DNA of 64,000 bases from Aegilops tauschii subsp. strangulata (lineage: Eukaryota > Streptophyta > Magnoliopsida > Poales > Poaceae). Position 1 is the first letter of the stretch; each line of letters begins with the position of its first letter. Below the pieces are notes generated by a model. That model did not search any database. It had not been told where the DNA came from and saw only the letters and a program-made list of their open reading frames with translations. Location: the NCBI RefSeq assembly GCF_002575655.3, contig NC_053040.3, forward strand, positions 362,264,267 through 362,328,266, given 5' to 3'. Positions 22,640-34,811 of the stretch are shown here, one piece after another. Both the position numbers and the translations under genes were made by a program.

Positions 22640-24074
22640 CGGCAAACACCCGACCGCAGTTGTGCGGTCAGGGTGATCCTCGGTGTCAAAAATGATGGGC
22701 GTGCGGGACCACTTCAGTGGCTTCTGGGCATCGAATGACGGCTCTGCCGCAGTGACCTCACGCGCCCACTACTTTAGTTGGCGGTGAGAGGTGTGCCGCG
22801 AGGCGCCACCGTCGACGCACATGGCCTATGTAGCTTTCTGAAATTCATGCTCGCCGGACTCATCGTCCTCGTCGTGATCATCATCTTCCTCATTCTTGTC
22901 GCGGCCCCGAGCGGGCCTCTCTTGTTGATTATCTTTGCCGCGGCGACCTCCTTGGCCGCCACGCTTCTTGCCGGACCCCTCAGCACCATCCTGACCCTTC
23001 TCCTTGTCCCGCCTCTCATATTCAGCTTTCTGCTTCTCTACAAGCAGTTCAACCTGTCGGCAGTTCTAGAGGTCATGGCCCTTGGTGCGGTGGATCTTGC
23101 AGTACTGCTTGTCGAAGCCTCCTGGCTTGTCGGCGGCCGCCAAGGCCCGGCAGGCGGCGCACCCGGCAATCTCCTTGCCGGGGTCGTCATCCTTGGCCTT
23201 CTAGGCGGCGCCGGGGTCGCCGGATCCCTCAACGGCAAGTACAGTCTTGCCCTTACGCTTCCTGTTGCGGCGCCGACCCTTCTTCGTCGGGGCGGCGACG
23301 TCTTTGTCAGTGGAATCGGTTTCCGCGCCAGCATCCTCGCTGGGGTACTTCCTTCCTTCCTCAGCCCGAGCACACCTATCAGCCAGAACATAAAGCTCGG
23401 CCACGTCTTTGACCTTGTTCATCGCCAGCTCTTCACGCATCTTGCGGTTGCGTAAGTTCTGGTGGAACACAGTGATGACAGCGGCGGGATGAACATCTGG
23501 GATGGTGTATTGCACACGGCTGAATCTCTGTATGTACTTACGCGGGGACTCACCATCCTTCGAGGGGATGACATGCAAGTCACTTGCATGGCCAGGAGCT
23601 TGGTGGCCTCCAGTAAAGGCGCCGATAAACTCGTGGCACAGGTCCGACCAGGAAGAGATGGAATCTACCAGCAGGTGCATCAACCATGACATGACGTTGG
23701 GCTTAAGTGCCAACGGAAAGTAGTTGGCGAGCACCTTATCGTCGCGAGCCCCGGCGGCTTGCATCGCGATGGTGTAGATGCTGAGGAACTCCGACGAGTG
23801 AGTCTTGCCGTTGTACTTTTCCCCAACATCAGGCTTGAACGTGCAGTGGGAGGGCCACTGGAACTGCCGCTGCTCTCGGGTAAAGGCCGGACAGCCCACC
23901 TCGTAAGGCAGGCCACCAGGGGCCCCCGGCGCTGGGTGGTCCATAGCAGGCCCCGCACGCCGATCTGACTGATGGTGCGCCTCCCGCCGCCGCTCGATGG
24001 TAGTTCGAGCGTCTTCCTGAGCTCGCTCTCGAAGAACTCGACGTTGATCGTAGTGGGTTCGCCGGTCAGACGAC
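22640..24074 (-). pseudogene. gag C-terminal part and nucleocapsid-like region of element G
   Basis: The open frame from the solo-LTR boundary (24074) to 23201 holds the Retrotrans_gag core (SWSDLCHEFIGAF, then SPRKYIQRFSRVQYTIPD) and a basic Lys/Arg tail. After a TAG it continues in pieces to about 22640 with a Cys/His segment (CKIHRTKGHDLQNC) resembling a zinc knuckle, then an Asp/Glu-rich stretch with further TAG codons (22826-22828, 22769-22771). The apparent start inside the LTR is an artefact of the insertion. Confidence 0.75.
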
Positions 24075-25637
24075 TGATACGTCTCCAACGTATCTATAAT
24101 TTTTTATTGTTCCATGCTATTATATTATCTGTTTTGGATGTTTAATGTGCTTTAATATGCACTTTTATATTATTTTTGGGACTAACCTACTAACCAAAGG
24201 CCCAGTGCAAATTGCTGTTTTTTTGGCCTATTTCAGTGTTTCGCAGAAACGAAATATCAAACGGAGTCCAAACGGAATGAAACCTTCGGGAGAATCGTTT
24301 TTGGAACAAACGCAATCCAGGAGACTTGGAGTGGACGTCAAGGAAGCAACGAGGCGGCCACGAGGTAGGAGGGCGCGCCCAGGGGGTAGGCGCGCCCCCA
24401 CCCTCATGGGCCCCTCGTGGCTCCACCGACCTACTTCTTTCGCCTATATATACTCATATACCCCGAAAACATCCAGGAGCACCACGAAACCCTATTTCCA
24501 CCGCCGCAACCTTCTGTACCCATGACATCCCATCTTGGGGCCTTTTCCGGTGCTCTGCCAGAGGGGGAATCAATCACGGAGGGCTTCTACATCAACACCA
24601 TAGCCTCTCCGATGATGTGTGAGTAGTTTACCATAGACCTTCGGGTCCATAGTTATTAGCTAGATGGCTTCTTCTCTCTCTTTGGATCTCAATACAAAGT
24701 TCTCCTTGATCTTCTTGGAGATCTATTCGATGTAATACATTTTGCGATGTGTTTGTCGAGATTCGATGAATTGTGGGTTTATGATCAAGATTATCTATGA
24801 ACAATATTTGAAGCTTCTCTGAATTCTTTTATGCATGATTTGATATCTTTGAAAGTCTCTTCAAATTATCAGTTTGGTTTGGCCTACTAGATTGATCTTT
24901 CTTGCAATGGGAGAAGTCCTTAGATTTGGGTTCAATCTTGCGGTGCTCGATCCCAGTGACACCAGGGGAAACAACACGTATTGTATTGTTGCCATCGAGG
25001 ATAAAAAGATGGGTTTTATATCATATTGTTTGAGTTTATCCCTCTACATCATGTCATATTGCCTAGTGCGTTACTCTGTTCTTATGAACTTAATACTCTA
25101 GATGCATGCTGGATAGCGGTCGATGTGTGGAGTAATAACAGTAGATGTAGAATCGTTTTGGTCTACTTGCCACGGACGTGATGCCTATATACATGATCAT
25201 GCCTAGATATTCTCATAACTATGCGCTTTTCTATCAATTGCTCGATAGTAATTTGTTCACCCACCGTAGAATATGCTATCTTGAGAGAAGCCACTAGCGA
25301 AACATATTGCCCCCGGGTCTACTTTCCATCATATAAGTTTCCAATCTATTTTATTTTGCAATCTTTACTTTCCAATCTATACAATAAAAATACTAAAAAT
25401 ATTTATCTTATTATCTCTATCAGATCTCACTTTTGCAAGTGGTCGTGAAGGGATTGACAACCCCTTTATCGCGTTGGTTGCAAGGTTCTTAATTGTTTGT
25501 GCGGGTCTAGGGACTTGCGTGTAGTCTCCTACTGGATTGATACCTTGGTTCTCAAAACTGAGGGAAATACTTACGCTACTTTGTTGCATCACCCTTTCCT
25601 CTTCAAGGGAAAACCAACACATGCTCAAGAGGTAGCA
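24075..25637 (+). mobile_element. Solo LTR of the A-type family, TSD ACGAC
   Basis: Starts TGATACGTCTCCAACG, ends GGTAGCA, 1563 bp, flanked by ACGAC at 24070-24074 and 25638-25642. No PBS or internal sequence follows, so it is a solo LTR left by intra-element recombination. TATA box at 24444-24452. It splits the gag gene of element G. It is clearly more diverged from LTR A than the two A copies are from each other. Confidence 0.92.
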
Positions 25638-26305
25638 ACGACGCCGTGGAAACGTTGTCACAGGCGTCGGCCCGACGGGCCGGTGGCTGCTGTCGCGGCC
25701 GTGGGGGAGGGGAGTGCACCGTAGTCGCAACGTCTTTGGTCCCCCACGGCCGGCATGCACCGGCTCGACAGAACACCGGCATGAGGGTCCCGTTGGGAGC
25801 GACTCGTCCTTGTTGGCAAAGCTGATAAGGCTTCGAATGGTGGCCCTCCACTCGACAAGCTTCTCCGCAGCAGGGGGAAGTCGAGGAGAAGTTGCACGCG
25901 CGCCAGCGCTTCTGCTGGCGTGGGCGGTGGCGAGAGGTGCATGGACCGTGACGCGCTCCGGCTTCTAACCAAGTCAGAAGGGGCTCTGTCACGGTCTCGT
26001 GGTCGCACGCCGCTTTCGCCGGTGTTCGAGCGCGCTCGCCGGCCTGGTGCATCCTGCGAGTGGCGCATAGGGTTCTTTCCGCGGCGGTGCCCTGGGGCTC
26101 CGGCATCGCGGTGTTGCTCATTCCCAGGCCGCGGCGCGGGTGCCAGCTGGGACGCCGTGAGGTTGCCGCGCTGCCCGTGGGTAGCACGGCCCCACCCCGG
26201 ACACAGCGGTGTGTGGCCCGTCATCTTGGGCCCGCACGACGTCGCTCGCCCGGCTCCGGGTGCCAGAGTGTCGTGGATGCTCACGGGCGGCGCCTCTGGC
26301 GCCAT
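25638..26305 (-). pseudogene. gag N-terminal part of element G, right of the solo LTR
   Basis: Minus-strand frames 26305-25658 and 26187-25603 share this segment. It reads as an Arg/Ser/Pro-rich N-terminus leading to AEALARVQLLLDFP, after which the frame shifts. It joins the gag body at 24074 once the solo LTR is removed. Plus-strand frames here are GC-driven shadows. 26306-26451 is leader. Confidence 0.6.
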
Positions 26306-26451
26306 CCGTGGCCACCCCGTCGCCCGCTCACACTACTGCGGACAGACCTGCTCCGGCCGATCCGATCGTTGTCATCCCCTTCTTCTTGGGGGCCATCGTG
26401 ATGATGAAGTCGAGGCGTCGGCTTCAAAACCGGATTTCTCACAGCTTGCGC

Positions 26452-26469
26452 CCCCTACCTGGTGCGCCA
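26452..26469 (-). other. Primer binding site of element G
   Basis: The minus strand reads TGGCGCACCAGGTAGGGG four bases after the LTR end. Element H has the same site with one change (55126-55143). This PBS type is common in Tat-lineage grass elements; I do not assign the tRNA with certainty. Confidence 0.65.
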
Positions 26470-26473
26470 AAGA

Positions 26474-27524
26474 TGTCGGGGGAAACGACACCTATGGGCG
26501 ATTGTCCAGGTTCGGGCCGCAAGTGATGCGTAATATCCTACTCCTGCTGGTTTATGTTTATCTGGTGTTCTTGGACTAGCTACAAAGCATGCAGGGTCCA
26601 AAAAGTCAGAATCCTCTCTCAGTACGCCGCGGGCCTCCTTTTATAGTCAAAGGGGCTGCCATAGTGGCGCATAGGAGGTGGAAAGTTTGTACAGTAGTCG
26701 AGTCTATCTCCTGGCACCGTAGGACAAACGCATTTAATGCGCTACCGACGTGCCCTTCTTGCTTTATCGGGGACGGCAAGGAAGCTCGTCCCAGCTGTCG
26801 CCGCCTCGTCTAGCTTCGACGTGCGTCCCAGCTGACGAGGCGTGTATTGCCACGCTGGCTGGCTACTGGGTTGGCGCGGTGGCAGAGTCTACACGAAGAT
26901 CTGCATGCCACCACGCAGGTGCTTGCTGAGTTGGCCTGGAAGCTGCACGTCGCCACGCAGGTGCCTACCTTGTTGGTGGGCTGGCTGCTGTGTTAGAACG
27001 GCGGTGGAGCTTTGGCAGGTGCGGGCCGGGCTGCGGCCCCGCGGATGTCTTCGGCAAGAGTCTTGCCGGGGCCCCGACAAGTGTCTTGTCGCGGCATCGT
27101 GGTCGTCCCTGGCAAGGGTTTTGCCAGGGGTCTTGTGGGTATCTTCGGCAAGGATCTTGCCGAGGATCGTCGCCTTCTGGTTATCTTTGGCAAGGATCTT
27201 GCCATGGAGGTGCCTCCCGAGCCTTGGTTCCAATGTGGGTGATGGCGTCGGAACTCTTAGGCTCAGGGTGGCAGCTCTGCTGGTGTTGGGCAAGTTGCCC
27301 CGGCAAGGTTCTTGCCGGGGTTGTGGAGGCCACCCCGGCAAAGGCCTTGACGGGGGAGTTCACCTCGCCCCTCTGCTCTTTGTGTTTCTGGTCTTGGCGT
27401 TGCTCTGTCCGTCTTGTGTCTTTTCTCCCACTGCCCCGCCAAGCGTGGCCATCGGCTTGTAGCTGCAACTGCCTGCGCACAAGTAAAGGGGTGTAAATAG
27501 GACCCCTACTTTTGTACACCGACA
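26474..27524 (-). repeat. 5' LTR of element G
   Basis: 1051 bp with inverted ends TGTCGG and CCGACA. A minus-strand TATA box TATAAAAG lies at 26638-26645. The U3 half (27052-27320) has a cluster of palindromes (separate entry). No TSD partner for the flank CCGGC (27525-27529) can be tested because the other end of G is lost. Confidence 0.85.
27052..27320. repeat. Cluster of GGCAAG...CTTGCC palindromes in the LTR of element G
   Basis: Inverted repeats at 27052-27068, 27075-27091, 27108-27128, 27145-27163 (TCGGCAAG-GAT-CTTGCCGA), 27188-27204, 27287-27299 and 27298-27320 (CCCCGGCAAG-GTT-CTTGCCGGGG). Six share the GGCAAG/CTTGCC core or a one-base variant with a three- or four-base centre. They lie upstream of the TATA box on the minus strand. 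Confidence 0.8.
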
Positions 27525-28007
27525 CCGGCCAAGGGGGGGACTTTCCCCCCTTGTGTGGCGCCTCCTCCCCCCCCCTCCAACCTATATATACTTGAGGTTT
27601 TGGCACTCTTAGATACACAAGTTTTTGGAGCCTCCTCTAGTTCTAGTTTTAGTTGATCCAATCAGAGCTAGATCTAGATCCTCTCTAATCCTCATAATTA
27701 GAAGCCAAATGTTGTTCTAATCTCCTTCCTCTAATTCTTTGTCGTTGATTAGCTCTGGACAGCGAAGTGCTACCTGATCGTGAAGATTGTACACTTGCAA
27801 ACTATGGAGAGGTCATGCTTTAGGTCTTCCGTTCGAGGGATCGTTCGTGAACGATTCGAGAGGCTTCAAGTATGATCTAGACCAGCTCATCGTTGTCTGC
27901 TGCAACTTGAAGTCAGTAACAATCTTATCCAAACCGTTATTGCATCTTCATAGTGTTCCTGGGTGATCGTAGGGCGATTTTTTTGTTTTGTACTACGTTT
28001 CCCAATA
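27525..28007 (+). repeat. 5' LTR of element F, 3' portion only
   Basis: Aligns along its length to 50313-50796, with TATATATA at 27583-27591. It ends at CCCAATA where the partner ends CCCGACA. The upstream part is absent because element G abuts it. Confidence 0.8.
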
Positions 28008-28008
28008 G

Positions 28009-28154
28009 TGGCATCATGAGTGATTCTATGAGTAGATGCAGGTTTATAACTAGATCGCATGTGGATGTGAGAGTTTGATGTTCTTGCTATGCTTCCCTCG
28101 AGTGTTGCTTTGGTTTAGTTCGTTGACGGCATGATGTAGTTGCACAAAGTTCTG
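28009..28154 (+). other. Copia PBS and leader of element F
   Basis: TGGCATCATGAG at 28009-28020 resembles the initiator-Met tRNA PBS of Copia elements with changes. The leader has no coding sequence and ends where Athila-like gag of element D starts. Confidence 0.55.
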
Positions 28155-28158
28155 ATAA

Positions 28159-30654
28159 TTGATACCTGAGGGTTATGATTCACCTATTATGCCTAGCTCT
28201 CCTACTATAGTTGAAATGCCTAAGATACATGAGGGTTATGTTATGGATGGGGAGATAGCTCGAGAATTTCTTGCTTGTAATGATAGAGATGATGTTAAGA
28301 AACTACTGAGTAAGTTGAAAGAAAAATCTATGATGGCGAGAATGAAATATGATCCTAAGTTTTCTACTTCTCCTATCTATGTTAGTGATAAGGATTATGA
28401 ATTCTCCGTCGATCCTGAGTTAATTACTTTGGTTGAATCTGATCCTTTTCATGGTTATGAGTCGGAAACTGTTGTGGCACACCTTGCAAAATTGAATGAT
28501 ATAGCCACCCTATTTGCTCATGAGGAAAAAATTTGCTACTACTATATTCTTAAGTTGTTTCCTTTCTCATTAAAGGGTGATGCTAAGAAATGGTTTAATA
28601 CTCTTGCTCCTGGTTGCGTGCGTAGTCCCCAGGATATGATATATTACTTCTATGAGGAATGTTTTCCTTCTCATAAGAAACAAGTTGCCTTACATGAAAT
28701 ATTTAACTTTCTGCAAATTGAAGAAGAGAATCTCCCTCAAGCTTGGGGGAGGCTTCTCCAATAACTTAATGCTTTTCTTGATCATCCTCTTGAAAAATGA
28801 AATACTTGATATCTTTTATAATGGATTAACGATGCTTCTAGGGACTATTTAGATAGTTGTGCTGGTTGTGTTTTCAGGGAAAGAACTGTTGAAAAGGCTA
28901 AAGAACTTTTGATACTATATTGAGAAATGCCAATGATTGGACACTTCCTGAACCACCACCTAAACCAACTCCCAAGAAGAGGGGTATTCTATTCCTTAGT
29001 CCAAAAGATATGCAAGAGGCAAAGAAATCTACGAAAAAGGGTATTAAAGCTGAAGATGTTAAGAATTTACCACCTATCGAGGAAATACATGTACTTGGTA
29101 TCCTGACATAGGTAGTAAAGGTAAATTCTGTTTATAGATTCGATGAAGGTGATATTCCTTATAATAAATCTGCTAGTCAATGCCTGGATGAATTTGATAA
29201 TTACATTGTTAAGCAGGAACACTTTAGTATGTATGTTAAGAATCAATTGAAACGAAATGCTATCATGATTGATCTCTTGAGTGACTTGATGTTTAGAATT
29301 GCTAATGATGTTAACGGTCATGCATCCATGGTTCACACTCAGTTAGGACAAGTTGCTAAGTCACAAAATTATTTTCTTAATGAAATGAATAATAAAATGA
29401 ATGATCATGCTATTAGGGTAATGACTAGAGGAGGTAGAATGACTCAGGAACCACTATATCTTGAAGGTCATCCTAAAAGAATTGAGCAAGATTCTTAGAG
29501 AATTAATATTGATGCACCTAGTTCATCTAAAAACAAAAGGAAAAGGGAAAATGATAAAACTTTGCATGCTTCTAGTGAACCTGAGGTGGAAAAACCTGCT
29601 CGAAATAATAATGATGTTTCTATTTCTGATGCTGAGACATAGTCTAGTAATGAAATATTGATGCTCGACAAGATAATGATAAAGAAACTGATAATGATGT
29701 AGAAATAGAACATGTTGTTGATCTTGATAACCCACCTCCTAAAAATAAAAGATATGATAGAAGAGATTTCACTAGTAGAAAACATGGTAAAGAAAGAGAG
29801 CCATGGGTTCACGAACCCATGCCTTTTCCTACTAAGCCTTCGAAAAATAAGGATGAGGAGGACTTTGAGCGCTTTGTTGAAATGCTTAGACTTGTATTTT
29901 TGTGCACTCGCTTGACTGATATTCTGAATATTCCTCCATATGCTAAATACATGAAAGATATTATCACTAATAAAAGAATAATACCTGAAGCTGAAATTTC
30001 CATCATGCTTGCAAATTATTCTTTTAAGGGTGGAGTACCTAAGAAGCTAGGAGATCCAGGAATACCCACTATACCATGCTCCATTAAAAGAAATTGTGTT
30101 AAAACTGCCTTACGTGATTTGGGAGCCGGTGTTACTATTATGCCTTTCTCTTTATAGAAGACTTGATTTGAATAAGTTGACACCTACTAAAATATCTCTG
30201 CAAATGGCTGATAAATCTACTACTATACCTATCGATATTTGTGAGGATGTGCCTGTTGTAGTTGCAAATGTTACTATCTTAACGGACTTTGTCATTCTTG
30301 ATATGCCCGAGGACGATAACATGTCGATTATCCTTGGTCGACCATTTTGAATACTGCAGGGGCTATTATTGATTGCAACAAAAGCAAGGTCACTTTTCAT
30401 GTCAAGGCCATGAGCATACGGTATATTTTTCGAAGAAACAACTCCAAGTGAATAGTATCAACTCTATTGAAAGAATTATGACAATCACTATCAGAGGTTT
30501 TGAATTACCTCTTCCATCCGTAAAAAAGAAATATGAAACTCTTATTGTTCGGGAGATGCATATCCCCGTTGAGGTAACCAAGTGTTATACGAAATTCTTT
30601 GGTTTCATGTTACTCGGAAATAGTTTGTTAATAAGACTTGATCAACCTTATTAA
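28159..30654 (+). pseudogene. Athila-like gag and protease of element D
   Basis: Gag core at 28159-28764 (KLFPFSLKGDAKKWF, then IYYFYEECFPSHKK). It continues through frames 28920-29111, 29229-29498, 29461-29661 and 29819-30157 with a Lys/Glu-rich middle. The retropepsin-like site DLGAGVTIMPFSL is near 30115-30155, and MSIILGRPF at 30323-30349. In-frame TAGs at 29496-29498 and 29640-29642, TAA at 28762-28764 and several frameshifts inactivate it. The final frame ends at 30654. Gag would form the particle and protease would mature it. Confidence 0.75.
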
Positions 30655-31359
30655 TGGATTCTTTTTTAGAGGCATGTGGTCCATGAATTCAGTAAGTAGA
30701 ACCTTCTGTAATTCTAGTTTGCTCTCTGTTATTTTTATTTTAATAAAGTAAAATGCCATGATTATCCCATTTTATGAATTACTCATGCAATAAAAAATGG
30801 CTCAAAAATAATAGTGCTCAGAATGTAAAATTTTAACATGAATTTTTGGAATATTTAAAAATGTTTGGCAGTGAATACATCCCGGGGGGTGCCCCTGTTG
30901 CTCACAAGGCAACAGGGCGCAGCCACCCCCAAGGCCATGCCAAGATGCCTTGTGGGGTCCATAGGATCCCACTTACTTATCCATTCAGCCTGCTTCACCT
31001 CCTACCTCCAGAAAAAAATCTTTGTAGCTCTCTCCCTCATGTTCTTGCACCCAAACCTAAGATTTCCGATCTGTTTGCTCGGAGCTCCATTTCCGCAACT
31101 GTTTTGGGGGATTGCGCCTTGGTATGTGACTCCTCCATTGCTCCAATTAGTTTTTTGTTTTAGTGGATTATATTTTGCATATTTTTCTGCTACTGGTGCT
31201 ACTAAAAATGAGCTTGCATGTTGAATTCTTTGAGTTCCAAGTAGTTTGAATGCTTGATATAGCCTCTAGATATCCATATGAGTAGTTGCTATCAATCTTG
31301 TTAAGTTTTGTTAACATATTTTTGTCGTCCAAATTTTTTAGAAATTTGTTCTCAGGAAA
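30655..31359 (+). other. Non-coding segment where pol would lie
   Basis: No RT, RNase H or integrase motif. A GC-rich block (30885-30965, GGGGTGCCCC, AAGGCAACAGGGC) resembles the R/U5-proximal blocks of the D-type LTR near 44070-44160. The pyrimidine-rich end (about 31320-31359) precedes the downstream ORF and could have been a splice-acceptor region. Confidence 0.55.
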
Positions 31360-32401
31360 ATGAACTTCTTTAGGAGGAGTTCTTCGAGGAGAAGGTCCTC
31401 GGAAGGATCGTCGAGCGAGAGCTCGGCATGCCAAGCGTATGTTGACCCAAGGGCAAGTTCGGTGAGGATTGCCGAAGCAAAATCATGTCGATGGCCTTGT
31501 GACGATTTCATGATAAGCGCATGCATTAAAGAAGAATTTGATCAATATATTCAGAACACCGAGATCTCCACCTTCATCACAGATAAGTGCACGCAGCACT
31601 ACAACCTCACCCAGTCGTTCACTCGGAGGTTTGAGTGTCATTCCAACAATTCTAAAGTTTTGTTTCATCTTTATGATAGATCCTATGGTATGTCTTTGAG
31701 AATTCTATGATGCATGCAAAATTTTGTATTGGGGCTCACTTAGCGAACCACGTAAACCTGATTATGAAATGTTCCTTAGTAGTCTTTGCAATGGTGAGGA
31801 TAGGGGAGTTACGCAAGCTAGAATAATAAGCTTTCATTTTTCCTTCATTAAATACTTTGCACTTTTTAATGGGAAATGCATTATTGGTAAGCAAGATTGT
31901 AGTGCACTTTTTGCCCCTGACTTGAGCATTATTCATACCACCTTAACAGCCAATAAACTGTATAATCTTGGGGCAATTGTTGCATGTCAGTTGCACCGCA
32001 ACGCGGGTAATGGTGATTTGTTTGGAGGAATTTATGCCTCCCGCATAGCTGCAAGGCTTGGGGTCTCTCCTCATCCCAATGATCTCATATTACCTGATAA
32101 ATATCTAGATTTTGAGGTGATGTTGCGCCATGAATTTATTAAGAACAATACTCACAGGTATGACTATAACTTGATATTTGATAAATACCCTGTTATCTCT
32201 GTTATTTTTCCTGATCCTATTCTCTTTGATTTTTAGAGCAAACAAAGATATTTCATTTATGAGAATGAGGCACGTGAGCACAACACGGCAGTGGAGGCCG
32301 CTCGTCTTGCTGAGGAGGCGGTGCAGAACGCCGCACTAGCTATCATTATGAGTATTATCCAGACCAGCGGTGGTGATCACCAAGCTAGGCCAAAAGCCTA
32401 A
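31360..32401 (+). pseudogene. ORF in the env position of element D (Athila ORF-like)
   Basis: Two frames, 31360-31710 and 31724-32236, join by a single frameshift near 31700. A TAG at 32234-32236 interrupts a frame that otherwise ends at 32399-32401. The N-terminus is Arg/Ser-rich; the middle matches the plant Athila ORF-1-type family in style (EEFDQYIQNTEI, YWGSLSEPRKPDYEMFLSSL, GIYASRIAARLGV); the C-terminus is Ala-rich. I see no clear signal peptide or membrane segment, so a true envelope role is not supported. Confidence 0.6.
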
Positions 32402-33280
32402 TCTTGGGGGAGTATGTATTTCTCACTGACATTACATTCATGTTCACACATTCATTCTAGTTGTCGTTGTTCATCCTTTTTCATTGTATATCCGTGCTTA
32501 GTTTTATTTTGCTTTCTTCTTGTGTATTTGAAAAACTTTGAAAATCAAAAAATATTTCTCGCTTCTTTTCAGTTTTTCTTGTTCATTTAGTTCATAGTAG
32601 TAAAAGAGAACCCAAAAAGATTTATCGATTCTTCTTTTGCTTGTTGGAAGTTTTCCCGTGTAGATCGGTTTTCTCGCTTTTAGTTTTCCCTTCGATGGTT
32701 TGCTTTCTTCAAAAAAACTAAAAAATCTGAAAAAAAATATTTCAGTGTGTTTCTCTAAATTTCTTTTCTTTGAGTCGTCGTAAGGAGAAGGCCACGATGA
32801 AATTGTTGAGTGGCTCTCATATGCATTATTGTTGATCTAACAAAAAGACAACATTACCTTGTTTTCTCCTTTCAATAAATGTTTGCAGATTGCAGCTTAG
32901 TCCACGACACTCTTGCACTACTATTGTTTTCACATCATTTCGGTTGTGCAAGTGAAAGGAAATAATTATGATGATTTGATGAAGTGACTGTGGCAACGAA
33001 AGGTTGGTATGAACTCTTGTTTCTGTTTTCATAAATATGCTTAACTCAACATCCATGATTCAACATATTATGAGTAAACATGTTTGTGATGACAATTAGA
33101 GATTATAGTTTCTCATGCCATGCTTAAGTAGCTAGGAGTGGATAAAGATTTATCTTGAATGTCAACATGCATTAAAATGGTTATGATGTGGTATGTGAGT
33201 ATGGTATCCTCCTATGAATGTTTCAAGTGGCTTGACTTGGCACATGTTCACACATGTAGTTGATTCAAAACCAACATAGT
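32402..33280 (+). other. Non-coding 3' region of element D, left part
   Basis: AT-rich sequence after the env-position ORF, with no gene. It is interrupted at 33280 by element E and resumes at 42632. Left flank of E ends CATAGT, right flank starts GTAGCC, so the duplication at this site is incomplete. Confidence 0.65.
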
Positions 33281-34811
33281 TGATTGCTTGTATCTGCATT
33301 GGTAATTCCCCGAAGAGGATAGGATGATGCAGGACAGCAATGGTAAGTATTTCCCCCAGTTATGAAACCAAGGTTATCAATCAAGTAGGAGAACAAGCAA
33401 CACTATGTAAACAACACCTGCACACAAACCACAAAAACTTGCAACCCAGTGCGTAAGAAGGGTTGTCATTCCCTCATCGGTATTGAGATAGATTAAATTG
33501 TATGAGATTGGATAAATAGATCTATCAAAAAAATAAGTGAAGAAAAAGTGCGGCAAGGTATTTTTGGATAAATATATCTACAAATAATATGATAGGAAAT
33601 AGACCCGGGGGTCATAGATTTCACTAGAGGCTCCTCTCAAGAAAATAACATATGGTGGGTAAACAAATTACTGTTGGGCAATTGATAGAATAGAAAATAA
33701 TTATGATGATATCCAAGGCAATGATCCTGTATATAGGCATCATGTCCAAGATTAGTAGACCGACTCCTTCCTGCATCTATTACTATTACTCCACACATCG
33801 ACCGCTATCCAACATGTGTCTAGTGTATTAAGTTCATGGAAAAATGGAGTAATGCAATAAGAATGATGACATGATGTAGACAAGATCTATTCATGTAGGA
33901 CCCCATATTTTTATCCTTAATGGCAATGATACATGCGTGTCATGTCTCCTTCTATCACTGAGATTGAGCACCGCAAGATAAAACCCATCACAAAGCACCT
34001 CTTCCCACGGCAGGAGGAATCAATCTAGTTGGACAAACCAAACCAAATTTTTGGAGAAGAAATATGAGGCTATGACAATCATGCATAAGAGAGTTCAAGA
34101 GAGACTCAAATAATATTCATGTATAGATCTGATCATAAACTCACAATTCATCGGATCCCAACAAACGCACCGCAAAAAATCATTACATCAAATAGATCTC
34201 CAAGAACATCAACGAGAACATTGTATTGAAGATCAAAAAGAGAGAAGAAGCCATCTAGCTACTGCCTATGGACCCGTAGGTTTGTGGTAAACTACTTATG
34301 CATCATCGGAGGGGAAAGGTTGATGATGAATAACCCCTCCGTGATCGTTGACCCCTTTGGCAGAGTGCTGGAAAAGGCCTCTAGATTGGATCTCGTGGTT
34401 CTGGAACTTGCGGCGGTTGGAATTGTGTTTCGTCGACTCCCATAGGGTTTTGGGATTTTAAAGTATTTATAGATCCAGAGGTCAGTGGAGGGGGTGCCTA
34501 TGGGCCCAACTACCCACTAGGGCATGCCTAGGGGCCCTAGCGCGCCCTGGTGTCTAGTGGGCCCCACAGACCCCCTCTGGTGCACTTCTTAGGCCTCCTG
34601 GGTGTCTTCTGGGCAGAAACAATTCTCCAAAAAGTTTCGTGGCATTTGGACTCTATTTAGTAAAAAACAACAATTTTCACTGGGCACTATGTCAATAGGT
34701 TAGCCCCAAAAAATGATATAAAGTTGCAAGTAAATGAGTATAAAATATCCTAGAATGATACTTTAATAGCATGGAACAATCAGAAATTATAGATACGTTG
34801 AAGATGTATCA
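33281..34811 (-). repeat. 3' LTR of element E
   Basis: On the minus strand it starts TGATACATCTTCAACG at 34811 and ends CAAGCAATCA at 33281, 1531 bp. A minus-strand TATAAATA box lies at 34464-34471. The partner LTR is 39595-42631 without the nested solo LTR (about 1.47 kb). Confidence 0.85.

Larger units (their letters stand above)
16878..27524 (-). mobile_element. Element G: Tat-like Gypsy retrotransposon, minus strand, 3' end missing
   Basis: From right to left: 5' LTR (26474-27524), PBS, gag (split by a solo LTR at 24075-25637), protease, RT, RNase H, a second plant-type RNase H, integrase, then a repeat of the integrase end. The extra RNase H is typical of the Tat lineage. The 3' LTR is not in the window; sequence ends at the CACTA terminus (16877). 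Coding frames are broken at several in-frame TAG codons. The right neighbour is the middle of the Copia LTR of element F, so G inserted there. Confidence 0.85.

Noticed and set aside
22778..23455. 225-codon plus-strand frame with hydrophobic stretches, like a membrane protein
   Set aside because: Antisense to the gag/nucleocapsid part of element G; hydrophobicity is the mirror of Asp/Glu/Lys codons.
25920..26579. 219-codon plus-strand frame
   Set aside because: Antisense to the gag N-terminus, leader and PBS of G; no domain.
26842..27496. 206- and 168-codon plus-strand frames
   Set aside because: Lie wholly in the LTR of G and encode repeats of its palindromes.
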